Below are positions 7,318 through 14,928 of a DNA stretch of 15,359 nt, piece by piece. The position numbers and the translations under genes are program-made. The notes under the pieces were generated by a model. It saw nothing but the letters and a program-made list of their open reading frames with translations. It searched no databases and was not told the DNA's origin. The DNA comes from Helicobacteraceae bacterium. GTDB taxonomy: Bacteria; Campylobacterota; Campylobacteria; Campylobacterales; Sulfurimonadaceae. Positions within the stretch are counted from its first letter, which is position 1. Each line of letters opens with the position of its first letter. The stretch lies in assembly GCA_015488855.1 (NCBI GenBank), contig WFMY01000235.1, positions 1 through 15,359 on the forward strand, given 5' to 3'.

Positions 7318-9931
7318 AGTTAGAGTACACGAAGTTGCACTAGAAATGGGTATTGCTTCAAAAGAAGTTATAAATAAAGCAACAGAGATGGGTATAGAAG
7401 TAAAATCTGCTCAAAGTACCGTAAGCATGGAACAAGCTGAAAAAATAATGAATTACATTATGAATGGTGAAGTAGCAGCACCTAAGGCTGAAAAAAAACC
7501 TGCAAAAGTTTCTAAACAAGAAGAAGCTCCTAAAGAAGAAGTTCAAGCTACAGATGAAACTAAAATAGATGAAACTAACATAGCAGTTATCAAAGTTGAA
7601 ACTGAAGTAAAAAAAGAAGAAATTAAAGAAGAACTCAAAAAAGATGAAGTGATTGAAGATGAAAAGCAAGCTACAGCACAAAAAGAGGTAATAACGCCTG
7701 TTGCAGGAAAATCTAAAGCAACTGCTGGCATAAAAATGGTTCAAGTACCTAAGCTTAAAAAATCTGGTTTAAAAATAGTGAAAAAGAGAAAACCAAAAGT
7801 AGAAGAAAATTACAATCTTCCAACGAAGCAAGCATCAGTCTCTTCCTATGGAAAGATGAGTGCTGAAGTTCTAGAAGAACTTGCTTCAAAGAAAAAGAAT
7901 AAACAAAGAAAAGAGACTACGAAGAAGCAAGGTCAAGGTCAACGAATAGATATCTTTGGTGGTTCTATGAGTGAGGTATCTATGGACATGAGCGATCAAG
8001 TGACTCTTTTAGATTTAAACTCAACAGAGAGAGCGCCTCTACCTGTAGAAGAACCAAGAAAACCTAGAGCTCCTAAACCAGCTGGTAGAAATGCAAATAA
8101 AAAACAAGCACCAAGAGGAAGAAGAGTTTCTCGTGACAAGCGTAAAAAATATGTTAAAGCAACCCAAGAAGAAGAGCTCGTAACTTTCGTAGAGATTCCT
8201 GAAGATATTCGTGTGTACGAGTTTGCTGAGAAACTTAAGCGACCAATGTCAGATATTATCAAGGTTCTTTTTGATCTTGGTATGATGATGACTAAAAATG
8301 ACTTTTTGGGTAATGATGAGATAGAAATTTTATCTGAAGAATTTGATGTAGAAGTGACTATCGTTGATCCTAAAGATGAGTTTACACAAAAAGTAGAAGA
8401 TATCGAAGAAGATTTAGAAGCGACAGCGAGACCACCTGTTATTACTATTATGGGACATGTTGACCATGGTAAAACTTCACTTTTAGATGCTATCCGTAAT
8501 GCAAAGGTAGTAGAGGGTGAGTCTGGCGGAATTACACAACATATTGGTGCATATACTATTGAGCAAAATAAAAAAGCGATTACATTTATAGATACTCCAG
8601 GTCACGCGGCATTCTCTCAGATGAGACAGCGTGGTGCAGATATAACAGATATTATTGTCATTGTTGTTGCAGCAGATGATGGTGTGAAACCTCAAACAAA
8701 AGAGGTTATTAAGCTTGCAAAAGAATCTAAAAAGCCAGTTATTGTGGCACTTAATAAAATGGATAAAGAAACAGCACAACCAGATTTAGTAAAAGGTCAA
8801 ATGGCTGAGTTAGATATGAATCCTGCTGATTGGGGTGGTGATGTAGAGTTTATCCCTGTATCTGCTAAAAGTGGTATGGGACTTGATGATTTACTAGAAA
8901 ACATTCTTTTAACTGCAGAAGTACTTGAACTTAAAGCAAATGAAAAAGCTATGGCTAAAGCATCTGTTGTTGAAGCTTCACTAGAAAAAGGTCGTGGACC
9001 AGTTGCAACGGTAATAGTACAAAATGGTACACTTAGAGTTGGAGACTATGTAGTGTGTGGATCTTCATATGGTCGTGTTAAAGCACTTATAGATGAAAAC
9101 AATAAGCAGATAAAACATATTGGTCCGAGTCATACAGCACAAGTGGCAGGTTTAAGTGAAGTGCCATCTTCTGGCGAAGTTTTGAGTGTAATGGCTAGTG
9201 ACAAAGAAGCAAAAGAGTATGCGATGAAACGGCATGAATACGACAGACATAAAGAACTCTCGCACTCAACTAAGTCAACGCTTGAAGATATGACCTCTAT
9301 GATAGCAGAGGGTAAACTTAAATCTCTTAAAATTGTCCTTAAAACTGATGTTCATGGTACACTCGAAGCACTGAGAACTTCACTTAATGAACTTAGAAAT
9401 GAAGAGGTCAAGGTCAATGTTATCTCAGCTGGTGTTGGTGGTATCACTGAAAATGATGTAGAGCTTGCAAGTGCAAGTGAAAACTGTATACTTCTTGGTT
9501 TCAATATTCGTCCAACTGGTTCTGTAAAAGCCCTCGCAAAACAAAGAGGTATAGAGATTAGAAACTACTCTATTATCTATCAACTTCTTGATGATGTGAC
9601 TGGTATGCTTACAGGAATGATGGCTCCAAAATACAATGAAGAAAACACTGGTCAAGCAGATGTTAAAGATACTTTCAAAATACCAAAAGGTATGATAGCT
9701 GGTTGTACTGTAGTGGATGGTAAGCTTATCCGTGGTGGACTTGTTCGTGTTATCCGTGATGGTGTGGTTATTTACGAGGGTGAACTTACATCACTCAAAC
9801 GCTTCAAAGATGATGTCCAAGAAGTTGGAAATGGTTATGAATGTGGTGTTGGCATCAAAGGTTATGATGATGTTATCGTTGGTGATGTTATCGAAACATT
9901 TAAGCGTGTTGAGCAAAAAATTTCTCTTTAA
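7307..9931 (+). CDS. infB: Translation initiation factor IF-2
   Basis: IF-2 is the GTPase that brings initiator fMet-tRNA to the 30S subunit and promotes subunit joining. Domain order over 874 aa: an IF2_N helical domain (about 2-50); a Lys/Glu/Ala-rich low-complexity linker (about 52-285); a second IF2_N-type domain (about 288-360); the G domain from about 376, with G1 GHVDHGKT (383-390), G3 DTPGH (429-433), G4 NKMD (483-486) and G5 SAK (519-521); then domains II, III and the fMet-tRNA-binding C-terminal domain. The start is ATG at 7307, 10 nt after AGGAG, inside the end of ylxR. All functional motifs are intact. It heads the ribosome-related run infB-rbfA-rimP. Confidence 0.99.
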   Translation: MIDKVRVHEVALEMGIASKEVINKATEMGIEVKSAQSTVSMEQAEKIMNYIMNGEVAAPKAEKKPAKVSKQEEAPKEEVQATDETKIDETNIAVIKVETEVKKEEIKEELKKDEVIEDEKQATAQKEVITPVAGKSKATAGIKMVQVPKLKKSGLKIVKKRKPKVEENYNLPTKQASVSSYGKMSAEVLEELASKKKNKQRKETTKKQGQGQRIDIFGGSMSEVSMDMSDQVTLLDLNSTERAPLPVEEPRKPRAPKPAGRNANKKQAPRGRRVSRDKRKKYVKATQEEELVTFVEIPEDIRVYEFAEKLKRPMSDIIKVLFDLGMMMTKNDFLGNDEIEILSEEFDVEVTIVDPKDEFTQKVEDIEEDLEATARPPVITIMGHVDHGKTSLLDAIRNAKVVEGESGGITQHIGAYTIEQNKKAITFIDTPGHAAFSQMRQRGADITDIIVIVVAADDGVKPQTKEVIKLAKESKKPVIVALNKMDKETAQPDLVKGQMAELDMNPADWGGDVEFIPVSAKSGMGLDDLLENILLTAEVLELKANEKAMAKASVVEASLEKGRGPVATVIVQNGTLRVGDYVVCGSSYGRVKALIDENNKQIKHIGPSHTAQVAGLSEVPSSGEVLSVMASDKEAKEYAMKRHEYDRHKELSHSTKSTLEDMTSMIAEGKLKSLKIVLKTDVHGTLEALRTSLNELRNEEVKVNVISAGVGGITENDVELASASENCILLGFNIRPTGSVKALAKQRGIEIRNYSIIYQLLDDVTGMLTGMMAPKYNEENTGQADVKDTFKIPKGMIAGCTVVDGKLIRGGLVRVIRDGVVIYEGELTSLKRFKDDVQEVGNGYECGVGIKGYDDVIVGDVIETFKRVEQKISL

Positions 9932-9946
9932 TCTTGAGTAGATATT

Positions 9947-10300
9947 ATGAGCAGTGAAGCCGAGATTAAGATAAAACGGACAGAATCAATTTTGCAAGAG
10001 TTGATTCCTGAAGGTTTAAGCCAGTTAAATGATAAGCGTTTACATGAGATAGACATTACTGAAGTAAAATGTTCTAAAGGGCGTAGTGACGCTAAAGTAT
10101 ATATAGATCCTTCTTACTTTACTGATGAAGAAAAACGAACAATTTTAAAGCAACTTCGTAAAGCTAGACCGATTATTGAAAATTATTGTCTTAAAGATCA
10201 AGGTTGGTTCAAATCTCCAAAACTTGCATTTCTTTTTGATGATCAGTTAAAAAAAACACAAACCCTAGAAGAACTTTTTAAAAAAATTGCCAAGGATTAA
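9947..10300 (+). CDS. rbfA: Ribosome-binding factor A (RbfA)
   Basis: RbfA binds the 30S subunit during late maturation of the 5' end of 16S rRNA and helps cold adaptation. The 117-aa product has the KH-like alpha/beta pattern of the family: an N-terminal helix (RTESILQELIPEGLSQL, 11-27), a beta strand ending DITEVKCSKGRSDAKVYID (36-54), then helix-strand with the C-terminal FLFDDQLKKTQTLEELFKKI (95-114), which matches the family's F-x-x-D terminal segment. Sequence conservation is modest, but its place between infB and rimP settles it. It starts 15 bp after infB with only a weak GAG upstream, consistent with coupled translation. Confidence 0.92.
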   Translation: MSSEAEIKIKRTESILQELIPEGLSQLNDKRLHEIDITEVKCSKGRSDAKVYIDPSYFTDEEKRTILKQLRKARPIIENYCLKDQGWFKSPKLAFLFDDQLKKTQTLEELFKKIAKD

Positions 10301-10302
10301 TC

Positions 10303-10749
10303 ATGAGTTTAGAATCTGATATAAAATCATTAGTAAAATCAGTGAACATGGAACTTTATGATATCTCAACACTAAGTGAATTTGAAGAAACTATCTACCG
10401 TATCAGTGTACTTTCCTCTGAGATGGTTGATGGTAAACGCCCCTCAGTAGGACTTGATGAGTGTGCAAATCTTAGTCGCATGATATCTCCACTTTTAGAT
10501 GTTACTCCTCCAGTCTCCGGTGATTACCGTCTTGAAGTAGGAAGTCCTGGTATAGAGAGAAAATTAAATACTTTGAAGCACTTTTCTCTCTCAATTGGTG
10601 AAAAAGTGTCACTTGTATTGCAGGATAAAATCAAAGTGAAAGCTACTCTGCTTAAGGTAGAAGATAGTAAAATATTTTTAGATGACGAAGAATACAAAGA
10701 GATAGATTATTCACAAATACTTAAAGCAAAAACATATTTTGAATGGTAA
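10303..10749 (+). CDS. rimP: Ribosome maturation factor RimP
   Basis: RimP assists assembly of the 30S head and central regions. The 148-aa length is standard. The N-terminal alpha/beta domain ends in the family motif YRLEVGSPGIERKL (80-93), equivalent to LEVSSPGLDRPL elsewhere. The C-terminal Sm-like barrel begins near GEKVSLVLQDKIKVKA (98-113) and ends with SQILKAKTYFEW. It starts 2 bp after the rbfA stop, and its own end overlaps ribD by 7 bp. Together with infB and rbfA this forms a translation-factor unit; rimP lies last instead of first as in E. coli, an order typical of Campylobacterota. Confidence 0.93.
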   Translation: MSLESDIKSLVKSVNMELYDISTLSEFEETIYRISVLSSEMVDGKRPSVGLDECANLSRMISPLLDVTPPVSGDYRLEVGSPGIERKLNTLKHFSLSIGEKVSLVLQDKIKVKATLLKVEDSKIFLDDEEYKEIDYSQILKAKTYFEW

Positions 10750-11762
10750 CTCTAAGTGATAATTCATTTTATATGAAACTTGCTCTTGATGCGGCGTGGA
10801 GGTATCAAGGTCTTACTTATCCCAATCCTGCTGTAGGTTGCTGTCTTGTAGGATCTCGAGGTGAGATTCTCAGTGTCCAAGCACATCAAAAAGCTGGATT
10901 TGCACATGCAGAAGTTTTAGCTTTACAATCAGCATACTATAAACTTACAAATGATTCTTCTATATTAGATTTGAGTGTCTCAAGTGATATTCATGATTAT
11001 CTCATAGCGCATCATAAGAGTATCTTTAAACAATGCTCACTTTACTCAACGCTTGAGCCTTGTTCACATATGGGTAAAACACCCTCTTGTGCTGCTCTTA
11101 TCTCAAAATTGGCTATCTCAAAAGTATATGTAGGAAGTGAAGATTTTAATCCTAAAGCATCAAAAGGAAACAATATATTAAGTGCATCAGGTGTTAAAGT
11201 AGAAACTGGTGTATGTAAAGATAAGTGCGATGCACTTCTTAAGCCATTTAAAAAATTTCAGACTAAAAATTTTATATTTTTCAAATGGGCACAGAGACTT
11301 AATGGCACTTTAGATAAAGGTATAATTACTTCAAAATCTTCTAGGCATCTTGTGCATCAAATGCGTGGAGTTTGTGATTTGATGGTTGTTGGGGGCGATA
11401 CAGTAAGAGAAGATAGACCAACACTTGATGCAAGACTTGCAAATGCTAAGGCTCCTGACATCTTCATATATTCACGAGAAAAAGAGTTTGACCAAACTAT
11501 CCCTCTTTTTAATGTAAAGGATCGAAAAGTTATCATCTCAGATAACTTGGATGCTTTAAGTGGGTATAAAAATATCATGATTGAGGGTGGGTCTCAGATG
11601 TACAAACTTACTCGTGATATTGTAGATATCTATCTTGTTTTCATCGCTCCAAAATTTGGTGGAAAAACAGGAATCCAAGAGATTGAAGATGAGTTTGAGA
11701 TTTTAAATATATATCAAGAGATGCAAGATATAATTATGTGGATAAAAAGGTTAAATAAATAA
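10743..11762 (+). CDS. ribD: Bifunctional riboflavin biosynthesis deaminase/reductase RibD
   Basis: RibD deaminates 2,5-diamino-6-ribosylamino-4(3H)-pyrimidinone 5'-phosphate and then reduces the ribosyl chain with NADPH. The N-terminal deaminase (1-150) has TYPNPAVGCCLV (25-36), the zinc ligand and proton shuttle H55-A-E57, and the PCxxxxxxxxC zinc site with C107 and C116 (TLEPCSHMGKTPSCAA). Spacing from HAE to EPC is about 48 residues versus about 24 in E. coli, because of an insertion around residues 65-93. The C-terminal reductase (about 170-339) keeps FKWAQRLNGTLD and GGDTVREDRPTLDAR; it ends IMIEGGSQM and a short tail. The ATG at 10743 overlaps rimP. No other rib gene is in the window. 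Confidence 0.95.
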   Translation: MVTLSDNSFYMKLALDAAWRYQGLTYPNPAVGCCLVGSRGEILSVQAHQKAGFAHAEVLALQSAYYKLTNDSSILDLSVSSDIHDYLIAHHKSIFKQCSLYSTLEPCSHMGKTPSCAALISKLAISKVYVGSEDFNPKASKGNNILSASGVKVETGVCKDKCDALLKPFKKFQTKNFIFFKWAQRLNGTLDKGIITSKSSRHLVHQMRGVCDLMVVGGDTVREDRPTLDARLANAKAPDIFIYSREKEFDQTIPLFNVKDRKVIISDNLDALSGYKNIMIEGGSQMYKLTRDIVDIYLVFIAPKFGGKTGIQEIEDEFEILNIYQEMQDIIMWIKRLNK

Positions 11763-12472
11763 TGCAAAAACAAGAAAAAATAGTATCAATGTTTGATAAT
11801 ATAGCGCCAACTTATGATACAGCGAATCGTGTTATGAGTATGGGTGTTGATAAGTCATGGAGAAGAAAAGCTTGTGACATGGCGTATGAATTTAGTGCAA
11901 ATGATACACTTGATAAGATCGTAGATATAGCCTGCGGTACTGGTGATATGATGGAGTATTGGAGAAGTAGGGCGGAAGTGAATGGGATCGCTATAGGGGA
12001 GATAGTCGGTGTTGACCCCTCTGTTGGTATGGTCGATGTAGCACGAAAGAAGTACCCATTGTTTAATTACCATATAGCATCAGCTACTGATATTCCTCTT
12101 AAAGATGCTTCAGCAGATATTTTAAGTATCACTTATGGTATTCGTAATGTTGTCCAAAGAGAAGATGCACTTAAAGAGTTTAATCGTGTGCTAAAAAAAG
12201 ATGGTTTAGTTGTCATCTTGGAGTTTATGAAAAATGAAAACCCATCATCTCTTGGAAAGATTATGAACTTTTATACAAATAAAATTTTACCTAAAGTGGG
12301 CGGTTTTATCTCTAAAAATCTTGAAGCTTATGAGTATCTTCCAAATTCCATAGAGAGTTTCTCAACAGTTAAAAATATGCAAAATGAACTTGTTGCTGCA
12401 GGCTTTGAGATGCTCTATACAAAAAGTTTTTCTATGGATATTTCTACGCTGTTAATAGCTAAAAAATTATAA
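11762..12472 (+). CDS. ubiE: Demethylmenaquinone methyltransferase UbiE/MenG
   Basis: A SAM-dependent C-methyltransferase that makes the final methylation of menaquinone, the respiratory quinone of this phylum. UbiE family features: VSMFDNIAPTYDTANRVMS (8-26) at the N terminus, SAM motif I VDIACGTGDM (54-63), VDPSVGMVDVA, and YGIRNV, which is characteristic of UbiE/COQ5 enzymes, followed by LEFMKNENP. At 236 aa the length is normal. Its ATG shares one base with the ribD stop. Because Campylobacterota use menaquinone and not ubiquinone, demethylmenaquinone is the expected substrate (inference). Confidence 0.95.
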   Translation: MQKQEKIVSMFDNIAPTYDTANRVMSMGVDKSWRRKACDMAYEFSANDTLDKIVDIACGTGDMMEYWRSRAEVNGIAIGEIVGVDPSVGMVDVARKKYPLFNYHIASATDIPLKDASADILSITYGIRNVVQREDALKEFNRVLKKDGLVVILEFMKNENPSSLGKIMNFYTNKILPKVGGFISKNLEAYEYLPNSIESFSTVKNMQNELVAAGFEMLYTKSFSMDISTLLIAKKL

Positions 12473-12489
12473 AATATTAAAGGTCAACA

Positions 12490-12867
12490 ATGCTTGAGAG
12501 TGAATTTAACAGAATAAATTTAAGAAAGATGGTCGTAAAATTTTACACATCAGTTTTAAGCGATAAGCTTATTGGACCGATTTTTATTCGTAAGTTAGGT
12601 GATGATTTATCAGGAGTTGTTTGGGCAACACACTTAGATACGATAACAGATTTTTGGGCTTCTATTACCTTGGGTGACTTTGCATACAAAGGAAGTCCTT
12701 TTGCTCCACATATGCAGCTTCAAGATCTCTCTCGAGAAGCATTTCAAAGATGGTTAGAGCTATTTAGTGCTACACTTAACTCTATGTATGAACCAGATCT
12801 TGTAGTGGAACTAGAAAACAGAAGTGAGCTTATAGCAGCTAACTTTATGAGAAATTTAAGACTATAG
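12490..12867 (+). CDS. Group III truncated haemoglobin (Ctb-like)
   Basis: A 125-aa 2-over-2 globin most similar in pattern to C. jejuni Ctb (trHb III). Key haem-pocket positions are present: proximal HisF8 is H74 in SPFAPHMQL, distal-side H48 (E7) in WATHLDTITDFW, TyrB10 is Y19 in KFYTSVL, and TrpG8 is W88 in FQRWLELF. In Ctb the corresponding residues (Y19, H46, W86) control oxygen affinity. Group III globins are implicated in oxygen handling or nitric oxide response in microaerophiles; the role here is not known. Shine-Dalgarno AAAGG lies 6 nt before the ATG. It follows ubiE by 17 bp and precedes xseA by 13 bp, so it is probably co-transcribed with housekeeping genes and not under a dedicated stress promoter. 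No NssR-like regulator is near. Confidence 0.87.
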   Translation: MLESEFNRINLRKMVVKFYTSVLSDKLIGPIFIRKLGDDLSGVVWATHLDTITDFWASITLGDFAYKGSPFAPHMQLQDLSREAFQRWLELFSATLNSMYEPDLVVELENRSELIAANFMRNLRL

Positions 12868-12880
12868 TTTAGATTTATAT

Positions 12881-14068
12881 ATGCAAACTCTTAATGTGTC
12901 TTCACTCAATGAACAAATCAAAACTCTTTTAGAAACAAGCTTCACCCGTGTTTTTGTTGAGGGAGAACTCTCTCGAATCACTTTTCATAATAGTGGGCAC
13001 ATCTATTTTACACTCAAAGATAGTTCCTCAGCAGTTAGTGCAGTGATGTTTAGAGGCAATGCTTCAAAGTTGAAGTTTACTTTAGAAGAGGGGATGAAAG
13101 TTATCCTTGATGGTGCTATTACTCTTTATAAACCTCGTGGAACATACCAAATAAACTGTTTCAGTATCGAGCCAGCTGGACAAGGGGCACTCGCTCTGGC
13201 ATATGAACAACTCAAACAAAAATTACAGGCTCAAGGTTATTTTGCTAAGGAGCTTAAAAAACAACTCCCAAGATTTCCAAAAAAGATAGCTCTTATCAGC
13301 TCTGCTACAGGTGCAGCTCTTCAAGATATGCTCAAAGTTGCACAAAATAGATATCGAAACATCGAGATAGATATCTATGATGCTCTAGTCCAAGGAGAGA
13401 GTGCATCTCGCTCCATAGTTCAAGCGATACAACTTGCAGATACAAAAGCTTATGATATCATCATTGTTGGGCGTGGTGGTGGAAGCATAGAAGACCTATG
13501 GGCATTTAACGAGGAGATAGTAGCAGATGCTATTTACAAAGCATCTACCCCAATTATCTCTGCAGTTGGACATGAGATAGATACCGTGATAAGCGATTTT
13601 GTCGCTGATCTAAGAGCTCCAACTCCAAGTGCTGCGATGCAGATGTGTCTGCCAGATACAAATGAGCTATTGCAATATTTAGATACAATCGCAAATCAGT
13701 TTACTACACACATCATACAAAAGTTACAGGTAAAATCAGGAGAGATAGAGCATCTCAAAAGCCTTTATGCCCAAAATTCTATAGATACTAAAATAACACA
13801 AAAACTCCAAGAGATACAATCTTTGAAACAAAATTATGCTTATGCTATTGATAATCTACTTAAAACTGCGCAAAATCAAGTTCAAAGCTTAACAAAAATG
13901 CTAGAATCATCCCATCCAAAATTTAAAGTTAAAAAAGGCTTTGCACAAGTGTCACAAAACTCTCAAGTTATAAGCATAGAGAGTTTAGACATTGATGATG
14001 AATTTGAGCTGATGAGTGATACTCTTAAGCTAAGTGCAAAAGTTCTTAAAAAGGAAAATATACTATGA
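12881..14068 (+). CDS. xseA: Exodeoxyribonuclease VII large subunit
   Basis: XseA is the catalytic subunit of exonuclease VII, which degrades single-stranded DNA from both ends and requires several XseB small subunits. An N-terminal OB fold (about 1-100, with VFVEGELSRITFHNSGHIYF at 24-43) precedes the catalytic domain. Signature segments are KIALISSATGAALQDM, VGRGGGSIEDLWAFNEE (about 195-211) and ISAVGHEIDTVISDFVADLR followed by APTPSAA. Residues about 255-345 form the coiled-coil region that binds XseB. At 395 aa it is shorter than E. coli XseA (456 aa), mostly through a shorter coiled coil. xseB is not nearby. The start has no clear Shine-Dalgarno sequence; its end overlaps the next gene by 4 bp (ATGA). 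Confidence 0.96.
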   Translation: MQTLNVSSLNEQIKTLLETSFTRVFVEGELSRITFHNSGHIYFTLKDSSSAVSAVMFRGNASKLKFTLEEGMKVILDGAITLYKPRGTYQINCFSIEPAGQGALALAYEQLKQKLQAQGYFAKELKKQLPRFPKKIALISSATGAALQDMLKVAQNRYRNIEIDIYDALVQGESASRSIVQAIQLADTKAYDIIIVGRGGGSIEDLWAFNEEIVADAIYKASTPIISAVGHEIDTVISDFVADLRAPTPSAAMQMCLPDTNELLQYLDTIANQFTTHIIQKLQVKSGEIEHLKSLYAQNSIDTKITQKLQEIQSLKQNYAYAIDNLLKTAQNQVQSLTKMLESSHPKFKVKKGFAQVSQNSQVISIESLDIDDEFELMSDTLKLSAKVLKKENIL

Positions 14069-14661
14069 GTTATCCAAGTTTTTTTGACGATGTAGAAGTT
14101 ATCAAAGTTGTAGATCCTCTCTCAAATGTTCTCGGTGCTTTTGAGATGGGTCTGTATGAATTTAATTATATTGATGTTGTAAAGTCAGCTGGACATTCTT
14201 GCCCAACAGTATCTGGAGCATATCTTATAACCAAAGAGGCACTTAAGGCACTTTATGGTGATAAACCTGCAATTCGAGGGGATATAAAAGTGGAGTTTAA
14301 AGAGGACTTAGAAGATGGTGTTGCTGGAGTTATTGGGAATGTTGTCTCACAGATTACAGGTGCTACAGATAAAAGTGGCTTTAAGGGTTTAGCAGGAAAA
14401 TTTGCAAGACACTCTTTGATGGATTTCAATGCCCCTATCTCCTCAAGTGCAAAATTTACGAGTATAAGTTTAGATAAAAGTGTAGAGGTAATGTATGACC
14501 CCAATTCTGTGATGCCAAGCCCCGAGATGCAGCCACTTATGCAAAAGATGATGAGTGGACAAGCAGAGCCTTCTGAGATAAAAGAGTTCGGTGACCTTTG
14601 GCAAGATAGAGTAAAGCGTATCTTTGAGAATACCTCTTCGGTTATTCGGATTCTTGAATAA
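14065..14661 (+). CDS. FmdE-like GHxCP protein of unknown function
   Basis: A 198-aa intact ORF coupled to xseA by an ATGA overlap, with AAGGA about 9 nt upstream. The segment YIDVVKSAGHSCPTVSGAYL (35-54) resembles the GHxCPG metal-binding motif of the FmdE family, where the Cys contacts a metal; H44 and C46 would be the candidates. C46 is the only cysteine. Conserved-looking downstream pieces include RGDIKVEFKEDLEDGVAGVIG. Residues about 168-186 are Met-rich (MPSPEMQPLMQKMM). No transmembrane segment or signal peptide is seen, so it is probably cytoplasmic. FmdE proteins are named for formylmethanofuran dehydrogenase operons in archaea, a pathway not expected here, so the name says little about function. 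The coupling to xseA does not by itself imply a DNA role. Its 3' end overlaps the convergent xre gene by 20 bp. Confidence 0.85.
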   Translation: MSYPSFFDDVEVIKVVDPLSNVLGAFEMGLYEFNYIDVVKSAGHSCPTVSGAYLITKEALKALYGDKPAIRGDIKVEFKEDLEDGVAGVIGNVVSQITGATDKSGFKGLAGKFARHSLMDFNAPISSSAKFTSISLDKSVEVMYDPNSVMPSPEMQPLMQKMMSGQAEPSEIKEFGDLWQDRVKRIFENTSSVIRILE

Positions 14662-14902
14662 AAAACTCTTTTATATCTACTTGAAGTGCTTTACTAATTT
14701 TATAAAGATGTTCTAAATTGTAATGTTTATTTTCTAGTCCTGCTTCTATCTTTCCTATAGTGCTAACAGATTTATGTCCGATTGTTAGTGCTAAATCCAA
14801 TTGTGTGATATTTTTTTCTTTGCGTATTTTTTTAACCTTTGAAGCTACAAAGGTATAAAATGATTCTAATTCTTCTTGAGATATTTCAATATGTTCTAAC
14901 AA
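14642..14902 (-). CDS. XRE/Cro-family transcriptional regulator
   Basis: An 86-aa helix-turn-helix protein. The HTH_3 fold covers about 22-82: VKKIRKEKNITQLDLALTIG (23-42) gives helix 1 and the T-Q-x-x-L-A turn, KSVSTIGKIEAG (44-55) is the recognition helix with the usual KIE-x-G ending, and LEHLYKISKALQVDIKEFF completes the bundle. There is no sensor or dimerisation extension, so it is a minimal Cro/HipB-sized repressor. The start is TTG at 14902: AGGGA at 14913-14909 lies 6 nt upstream and no ATG is available. That Shine-Dalgarno sequence is inside direct repeat copy 1. It is divergent from the Wzz-type gene, with only 76 bp between start codons, so the protein probably represses itself and that gene (inference). 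Confidence 0.9.
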   Translation of the reverse strand: MLEHIEISQEELESFYTFVASKVKKIRKEKNITQLDLALTIGHKSVSTIGKIEAGLENKHYNLEHLYKISKALQVDIKEFFIQESE

Positions 14903-14905
14903 TAT

Positions 14906-14928
14906 AATTCCCTGTAGTGATAGTTTAA
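14906..14928. repeat. Direct repeat copy 1, putative XRE operator at the xre start
   Basis: AATTCCCTGTAGTGATAGTTT here matches the copy at 14955 in 19 of 21 positions (differences at 14914 and 14921). It ends 3 bp from the xre start codon and, read on the - strand, supplies that gene's Shine-Dalgarno sequence. Its own dyad symmetry is weak (8 of 14 positions). It would lie over the first transcribed bases of xre if the -10 at 14928-14933 is used. Confidence 0.7.

Noticed and set aside
7358..7744. 128-aa open frame on the - strand opposite infB
   Set aside because: It mirrors the Lys/Glu-rich IF-2 linker, giving a Phe/Cys/Tyr-rich nonsense protein; no ribosome binding site or recognisable domain.
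9717..9941. 74-aa open frame on the + strand at the end of infB
   Set aside because: Lies in another frame of the conserved IF-2 C-terminal domain; Val/Met/Leu-rich with no domain.
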